Shown: positions 6,144 to 10,125 of the stretch, piece by piece
Layout of the letters: every line of letters starts with the position of its first letter
How positions within the stretch are numbered: position 1 is the stretch's first letter
NCBI GenBank assembly: GCA_021739805.1
Contig: JAIPBB010000198.1
Location: forward strand, 1-10,125
DNA: 10,125 bases
Direction: 5' to 3'
Origin: Saprospiraceae bacterium
Lineage (GTDB): Bacteria > Bacteroidota > Bacteroidia > Bacteroidales > JAIPBB01
Program-made: the position numbers and the translations under genes
Notes under the pieces: model-generated
Told to the model about the DNA's origin: nothing
Databases searched by the model: none
The model's input: only the letters and a program-made list of their open reading frames with translations

Positions 6144-7516
6144 ACTCCATTTTCTAAACTACTTACATTAAGTGTAGTTTGAGAAGCATTTATTTGCTTT
6201 TGAAGTATTTGTTTGCCTTGAATATCGTAGATTGTTATTTCAGCAATTGGATTATTATTTCCCCCAACAATGATATTTAGATTATCTGTTACCGGATTTG
6301 GAAATACATTTACAGCTAATGAAGGCATTTTGATAGTTTGACTCCAGGTGCCAAGACCATTGGAATCTAATTTAACTACAAAAATATCTCTTTTATTATT
6401 GTGATTTATAGTATCGTTTGCAGTTCCTATACATATACAACCTCCATCAGATGTTGCCAAAATATTATAGGAATGGTAATACTTATCTCCTCCATAATAT
6501 CTTAACCATTTGGTGTTTAAGTCAAAATCTAGTTTACCAATCATTATTGATGAAGGTGTGCCACATCCTAAAACAGGATTCGCCATGCAAAAATCAACAT
6601 TTACTAAGAAGTAAACATTATCATTACTAATCGACATGGAATTTTGATATGATGGCCATGCCAATGAATTTTTTTTTACAAAACTCTCTGATTTAATTAT
6701 TTGCCCGGCTTCATTAATCTTTGAAATAAAAATCTCATTATAACCTACCTTACCAGTACAAATAATAAATATTGAATCATTTATAAGCTTAGGAGAAAAG
6801 TAATTATATAAATCATTTGGTATATCCACAGTATCAATAATAGCAAGATTACTATCAATAATTAAAAAAACACCTTCAGCATTAGTGCCTCCAAAAAAGC
6901 CTATAAATGCAAAATATTTTTTATCTTTTTCAGCAATATCAAAGCACTGATCAGTTGGGCTTAATGTATTGTTAATAAAAAGTGAGTTTAGGGAATCACC
7001 CATATTTGATACTATATATATAAAGGGATCTAAAATTAATGGCGGAGATGAAAGTGCATTAGTTGTACCAGCTATTACAAAATTAGAATCAGAATTCACA
7101 ATCACATTATACCTTGCTAAATATAAACTATCCGGTATTAATGATTGCTTTTCAAAAATAATATTCAAAGATGTGTCCATTTTTGTAAATACTATAAAAA
7201 CTTGATTAGATGAACTTAAAAAACCTTGTCGAATAAGAATGATTTCATTGCCAATTCTAAACATTCTTAGTGAAAGAGAGTTCTTATCAAAAACTGTATC
7301 TTTAAGAATTACTCCTTTCTTATCAATTTTGATAATATAACTACCATAATTAATAGTATCTACATTAGCACCTATGAGAATATAAAAATTCGGAAACTCA
7401 ATAATATCATTTATTCTTTCATCATCTGGATGGGAATATATTGTATCAAATGTTGAGTTTGAATAAACTAATTGGGATGAAAATATGATAAAAAGATAAA
7501 TTAAGGTTTTTTTCAT
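6080..7516 (-). CDS. Secreted protein with T9SS C-terminal sorting domain (copy 1 of a tandem pair)
   Basis: A 478-residue exported protein. Residues 1-19 form a signal peptide (MKK, then a hydrophobic core ending VYS). The last part, about 402-478, is the Por secretion tail. It starts VFPNPVTDNLNI (404-415) and contains YDIQGKQ (431-437), LNVSSLENGVYIL (450-462) and the final KFVKE. This tail directs passage through the type IX system and surface anchoring or release. The middle is rich in short beta strands with I/V-x-x-I-D-x-N type motifs and a YGGD (341-344) ... ATSDGGCICIG (353-363) block, suggesting a beta-propeller-like repeat domain. No catalytic motif is seen. The gene upstream (7560-9035) is a paralogue in the same direction, 43 bp away, so they may be co-transcribed. 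Its stop codon lies inside the deacetylase gene on the other strand. The cargo's function is unknown. Confidence 0.87.
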   Translation of the reverse strand: MKKTLIYLFIIFSSQLVYSNSTFDTIYSHPDDERINDIIEFPNFYILIGANVDTINYGSYIIKIDKKGVILKDTVFDKNSLSLRMFRIGNEIILIRQGFLSSSNQVFIVFTKMDTSLNIIFEKQSLIPDSLYLARYNVIVNSDSNFVIAGTTNALSSPPLILDPFIYIVSNMGDSLNSLFINNTLSPTDQCFDIAEKDKKYFAFIGFFGGTNAEGVFLIIDSNLAIIDTVDIPNDLYNYFSPKLINDSIFIICTGKVGYNEIFISKINEAGQIIKSESFVKKNSLAWPSYQNSMSISNDNVYFLVNVDFCMANPVLGCGTPSSIMIGKLDFDLNTKWLRYYGGDKYYHSYNILATSDGGCICIGTANDTINHNNKRDIFVVKLDSNGLGTWSQTIKMPSLAVNVFPNPVTDNLNIIVGGNNNPIAEITIYDIQGKQILQKQINASQTTLNVSSLENGVYILEGITRSGAIFREKFVKE

Positions 7517-7559
7517 TTATTAAAGTTTTGAAATAAAATGATATAGCATATGAAATATT

Positions 7560-9035
7560 TTATTCTTTGATAGCTTTTCCAACAAAGATACTTTCTCCTT
7601 TGGCAACAACTTTTAAAATATAAATTCCTTTCGATAATTCTGAAGTATTAAGTGAAGTTCTTGCATCAGAAATAGTTGATTTTAAAACTTGTTTCCCTAA
7701 AATGTCATATACGTAAACATCAGAATTTTTATAATTTTTGTGGAGTTCTATATTAATATTATCGTTGAAAGGATTTGGAAAGATTTTCACCATTTCTTTC
7801 GGAATATGAATTTCTCTTTCCCAACAATAAAAACCCGCACTATCAACTTTTAAAAGATATAGATCTGATATTTGTCCTGTAACATCACTGTTTTCTCGTA
7901 TGCCTGCCATTATACAACCTCCATCCGAAGTAGCATAAATACTGTTTAACAAATAATAGGTATCTCCACCATAACGTTTTTCCCATAATACATTTTGATT
8001 TTTATCCATTTTAATCAAATAAAACCATGATGGTTGACCCACTCCATGATAAGTGTTTAATATCGAAATATTTGTTGTCCCACCAATATAAACATTGTCG
8101 CCATTAACTGAAACTCCATTCCATATTCCAGGATAATCATATATAGTATCTCTCCCAAATGCCTGTTGATAAAGGATATTAAAGTTCGTATCTATTACAC
8201 TCACTATCATATCCCTATTATTATTTGGGATAGGGTATCCGGGATACAATAAAACACTATTCAATATAAAAGATGTATCGTTAATCCATTTTGAGTGGTA
8301 ATAGTTTCTCATATCAGACGAACCAATTTCAAACGAGCTAACTGTATCTAAATCATTATTAACTTTAACAATTCTACTGTTTGAATATGTGAAAATATGA
8401 TTAGCAAAAACATAATATCCATTAGAATTTGGATTTTGCAGTAAACTATAGAATTCCCCAAAGGGTGTAATATTAAGATTTGAGTTAATAGAATCACCAT
8501 TAATTCCTATTTTGAATAGAAACGGAGAAATATTAGAATTATTAGGATTAATCTGATATCCGGCTAAAACAATATTTTTGTTATTGTCAATAATGGAATT
8601 AAAATAATTTAATATTAAAGTGTCGGAGATAAAAAGTTCTCTTTCATTAATAAAATTTAAACTTAAATCAAGCTTCAAATACCAAAGTATCATATTGTAG
8701 GGAAATGTTTTGTTGAATTTGCATCCTAAGCAAATCAAGGAATTATTGTAGATAATAAGATTTGCTATAATACAATTTCTATTACTGTCTTGTGAACTAA
8801 TAATTGTGTCTTTCATTAAATATCCGTACTTATCCAGTTTCCATAATAAAGTATTGTGAGCTGAACCATTGCTGTTACTTCTTGATGTTACATAAATATT
8901 ACCATTAATATCCTCAATCGCCCGGAAACTATGATCATTGTTATTTGAATGAAGCACTTTCTCAAAGGAAGTTTGAGAAAAAAGTTGAAATTGTAATAAA
9001 ACAATCAACTCAATAATAAAAAGTAATTTTTTCAT
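7560..9035 (-). CDS. Secreted protein with T9SS C-terminal sorting domain (copy 2 of a tandem pair)
   Basis: A 491-residue paralogue of the neighbouring downstream protein. It has a signal peptide at 1-20 (MKKLLF, hydrophobic core, ending LFS before Q-T-S). The sorting domain runs from about 415 to the end, with IFPNPFNDNINIEL (418-431), VYDILGKQVL (443-452), LNTSELSKGIYIL (462-474) and the final KAIKE. The body has the same arrangement as the neighbour, most clearly YGGD (355-358) followed by ATSDGGCIMAG (367-377) and LLKVDSAGFYCW just before the sorting domain. Similar Bacteroidota proteins with TSDGG repeats are usually predicted to be beta-propeller or lectin-like surface proteins, but no ligand or activity can be named from this sequence. 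It is the first gene of the probable pair; a -7-like element lies about 45 bp upstream of its ATG. Confidence 0.87.
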   Translation of the reverse strand: MKKLLFIIELIVLLQFQLFSQTSFEKVLHSNNNDHSFRAIEDINGNIYVTSRSNSNGSAHNTLLWKLDKYGYLMKDTIISSQDSNRNCIIANLIIYNNSLICLGCKFNKTFPYNMILWYLKLDLSLNFINERELFISDTLILNYFNSIIDNNKNIVLAGYQINPNNSNISPFLFKIGINGDSINSNLNITPFGEFYSLLQNPNSNGYYVFANHIFTYSNSRIVKVNNDLDTVSSFEIGSSDMRNYYHSKWINDTSFILNSVLLYPGYPIPNNNRDMIVSVIDTNFNILYQQAFGRDTIYDYPGIWNGVSVNGDNVYIGGTTNISILNTYHGVGQPSWFYLIKMDKNQNVLWEKRYGGDTYYLLNSIYATSDGGCIMAGIRENSDVTGQISDLYLLKVDSAGFYCWEREIHIPKEMVKIFPNPFNDNINIELHKNYKNSDVYVYDILGKQVLKSTISDARTSLNTSELSKGIYILKVVAKGESIFVGKAIKE

Positions 9036-9069
9036 ATCAAAATAATTTACATTTGTTATAAATTAAAAA

Positions 9070-9152
9070 TGAAACACCCAAAGATATTATTTTTTAGCTA
9101 AAAAATTGACTAGCCAATGTATAAGCTTTATTTAATAATCATGGGTGTTTCA
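9070..9152 (-). terminator. Probable terminator with long-loop hairpin after the gene at the right edge
   Basis: TGAAACACCCA (9070-9080) and TGGGTGTTTCA (9142-9152) are perfect 11-bp inverted repeats. Read leftward, the second arm is followed at once by TTTTTAATTT, the layout of an intrinsic terminator. It lies about 55 bp past the stop codon of the leftward gene at 9207. The loop is long, about 61 bases, but contains the perfect 16-bp palindrome TTTTTTAGCTAAAAAA (9090-9105), which would shorten it by folding. Rightward there is no T run. An alternative reading is a small element with terminal inverted repeats; I see no target duplication. Confidence 0.6.
9079..9086 (-). promoter_or_regulatory. 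Possible -7 promoter element for the T9SS gene pair, inside the terminator arm
   Basis: The minus strand reads TATCTTTG, an exact TAnnTTTG match and the same octamer as at 1270-1277. Transcription would start near 9072, about 36 nt before the ATG at 9035, a normal leader length. No good TTTG is found 19-21 bp upstream, so the -33 half is missing or weak. Confidence 0.4.
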
Positions 9153-9206
9153 GTGTGAATATTTCTATTTACATTTTAGTATTTAATTATTGTTAAACAA
9201 TAATAA

Positions 9207-10124
9207 TTAAAGTGTTGGAGGACTACCAATCCCACTATGGACAGTACCATAACTTATTCTTGTAGTATGTACCATATCAGTCCACATTCCAAGTGAAATA
9301 TCATCCACTACTTCATAATGTATTGGATTTAAAGTAGGTTGATTATGGTATGCAATATCAGGCAAAAAATTTAAAAATATACCCATTTCGGTTGCATCAA
9401 GACAGTGATTAACTATGGGGGGATACTGACAATCTTTGAATAACATATAATTACCATAAGCATGAGGAGTTGTCGGAACATCAGCAGGGTAAGTAAAATT
9501 AACCTCTGATAAAATAGTAGTAGTATAACTAAACTCAAGATGTTGACCATATTGCAATGGATATAACCCATTTACGGCAGCTTCAAGAATATCCGCTGCA
9601 TCAGTTCCGTAACAACCTCCAGAGCATCGACCTAAGCCCCAACCCCAATACCAATCTCCAAGATTGTATGCTGCCTGTATTACACCAAAAACAAATCGAG
9701 TACTTATATCATTACCGCTTATACTAATAATATCAATCAATTTAAAGAATTTATCTTCTGCATCAATTTCATCATAGTAGTCTGATAGATAATCAGATAA
9801 ATAATCATAAGTTTCCTGGATGTCAACTATATTAAATTCACCCCCTTCACCATCTATTTCTGTTTCAGTCGAATCTAAAATACTTATAAAAGATTCATCT
9901 TCTTCGCCATAATAACGATAGTTATAAGTTGAAACATAGTTTAATGCTGCTTCAATATACCAAACAGTGCTATCCCTTGAATAATTCCAGTTTTCGCTTC
10001 CTTCATATTCCGGGTTTTCACGAACCAAATTCATGCGATTAATAAAGTTAAATATTTTTAACTGTAAAAGTGAGTCGCCTGATGTTCTCGCCATAATTTG
10101 GGAATTGTTATGATTGCTTTGCAT
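9207..10124 (-). CDS. Unrecognised protein, C-terminal part only (runs off the window)
   Basis: The frame is open for 305 residues to the last bases of the window. The methionine at the edge is most likely internal, because no signal peptide or leader region is visible after it. The visible part is acidic and rich in Y, D and E, with a low-complexity patch YDYLSDYLSDYYDE around 106-119. The motif NPEYEGSENWNYSRDSTVWYIEAALNY (37-63) recalls a segment I have seen in Bacteroidota exported proteins of unknown function, where W and E-A-x-L-N-Y are kept; this is recollection, not a search. A Trp/Gly/Cys cluster, DWYWGWGLGRCSGGCYG (157-173), and two more cysteines (232, 241) could form disulphides, fitting an extracytoplasmic place. 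There is no T9SS tail at its end. It is upstream of the T9SS pair but separated by a probable terminator. No function is assigned. Confidence 0.75.
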   Translation of the reverse strand: MQSNHNNSQIMARTSGDSLLQLKIFNFINRMNLVRENPEYEGSENWNYSRDSTVWYIEAALNYVSTYNYRYYGEEDESFISILDSTETEIDGEGGEFNIVDIQETYDYLSDYLSDYYDEIDAEDKFFKLIDIISISGNDISTRFVFGVIQAAYNLGDWYWGWGLGRCSGGCYGTDAADILEAAVNGLYPLQYGQHLEFSYTTTILSEVNFTYPADVPTTPHAYGNYMLFKDCQYPPIVNHCLDATEMGIFLNFLPDIAYHNQPTLNPIHYEVVDDISLGMWTDMVHTTRISYGTVHSGIGSPPTL

Positions 10125-10125
10125 A

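Noticed and set aside
9070..9152. Miniature transposable element bounded by the 11-bp inverted repeats.
   Set aside because: No target-site duplication flanks it and the T run after one arm fits a terminator better.

Overview
The window looks like a chromosomal segment of an AT-rich, probably uncultured member of the Bacteroidota. Three signs point there. Two secreted proteins end in the type IX secretion (T9SS/Por) C-terminal sorting domain. One promoter matches the Bacteroidota consensus (TTTG, 19 bp, TAnnTTTG). Start codons are preceded by A-rich stretches rather than Shine-Dalgarno sites. No tRNA, rRNA, transposase, phage gene or CRISPR array was seen.

Layout, left to right. 32-230 is a field of short repeats (11-bp tandem units plus small hairpins). 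242-1036 (-) is a radical-SAM glycyl-radical-enzyme activase with no partner enzyme in view. 1050-1139, just in front of its start codon, is a three-segment inverted-repeat element. 1294-3630 (-) is a large membrane protein with a GT-C/TMTC-like glycosyltransferase half and a TPR half, the latter containing a clear internal duplication. 3631-4214 is a gene-free divergent spacer holding four copies of a palindromic element in nested inverted order, a small triloop hairpin and a strong promoter facing right. 4215-5066 (+) is a GNAT-type acyltransferase and 5283-6143 (+) a polysaccharide deacetylase of the exosortase/EPS-locus type. The 216-bp gap between them is mostly an 8-bp tandem repeat of about 22 units. 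On the minus strand, 6080-7516 and 7560-9035 are two paralogous T9SS-exported proteins in tandem. The first overlaps the end of the deacetylase tail to tail. 9036-9206 holds a probable terminator with a promoter-like octamer in its arm. 9207-10124 (-) is the C-terminal part of an unrecognised protein that runs off the right edge.

The acetyltransferase and deacetylase are best read as a two-gene unit that modifies amino or acyl groups of a surface or exported polysaccharide (inference from family and co-orientation). The TMTC-like protein may add sugars to exported proteins or lipids, so much of the window can be read as cell-surface functions. The activase is the metabolic exception. The most unusual content lies between genes: five separate, differently built repeat or hairpin elements in 10 kb. 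Among them are a palindrome whose paired bases differ in a compensated way between copies, and a tandem repeat whose every unit reads as an overlapping start-codon/stop-codon mini-ORF. I see no complete new defence or mobile system.
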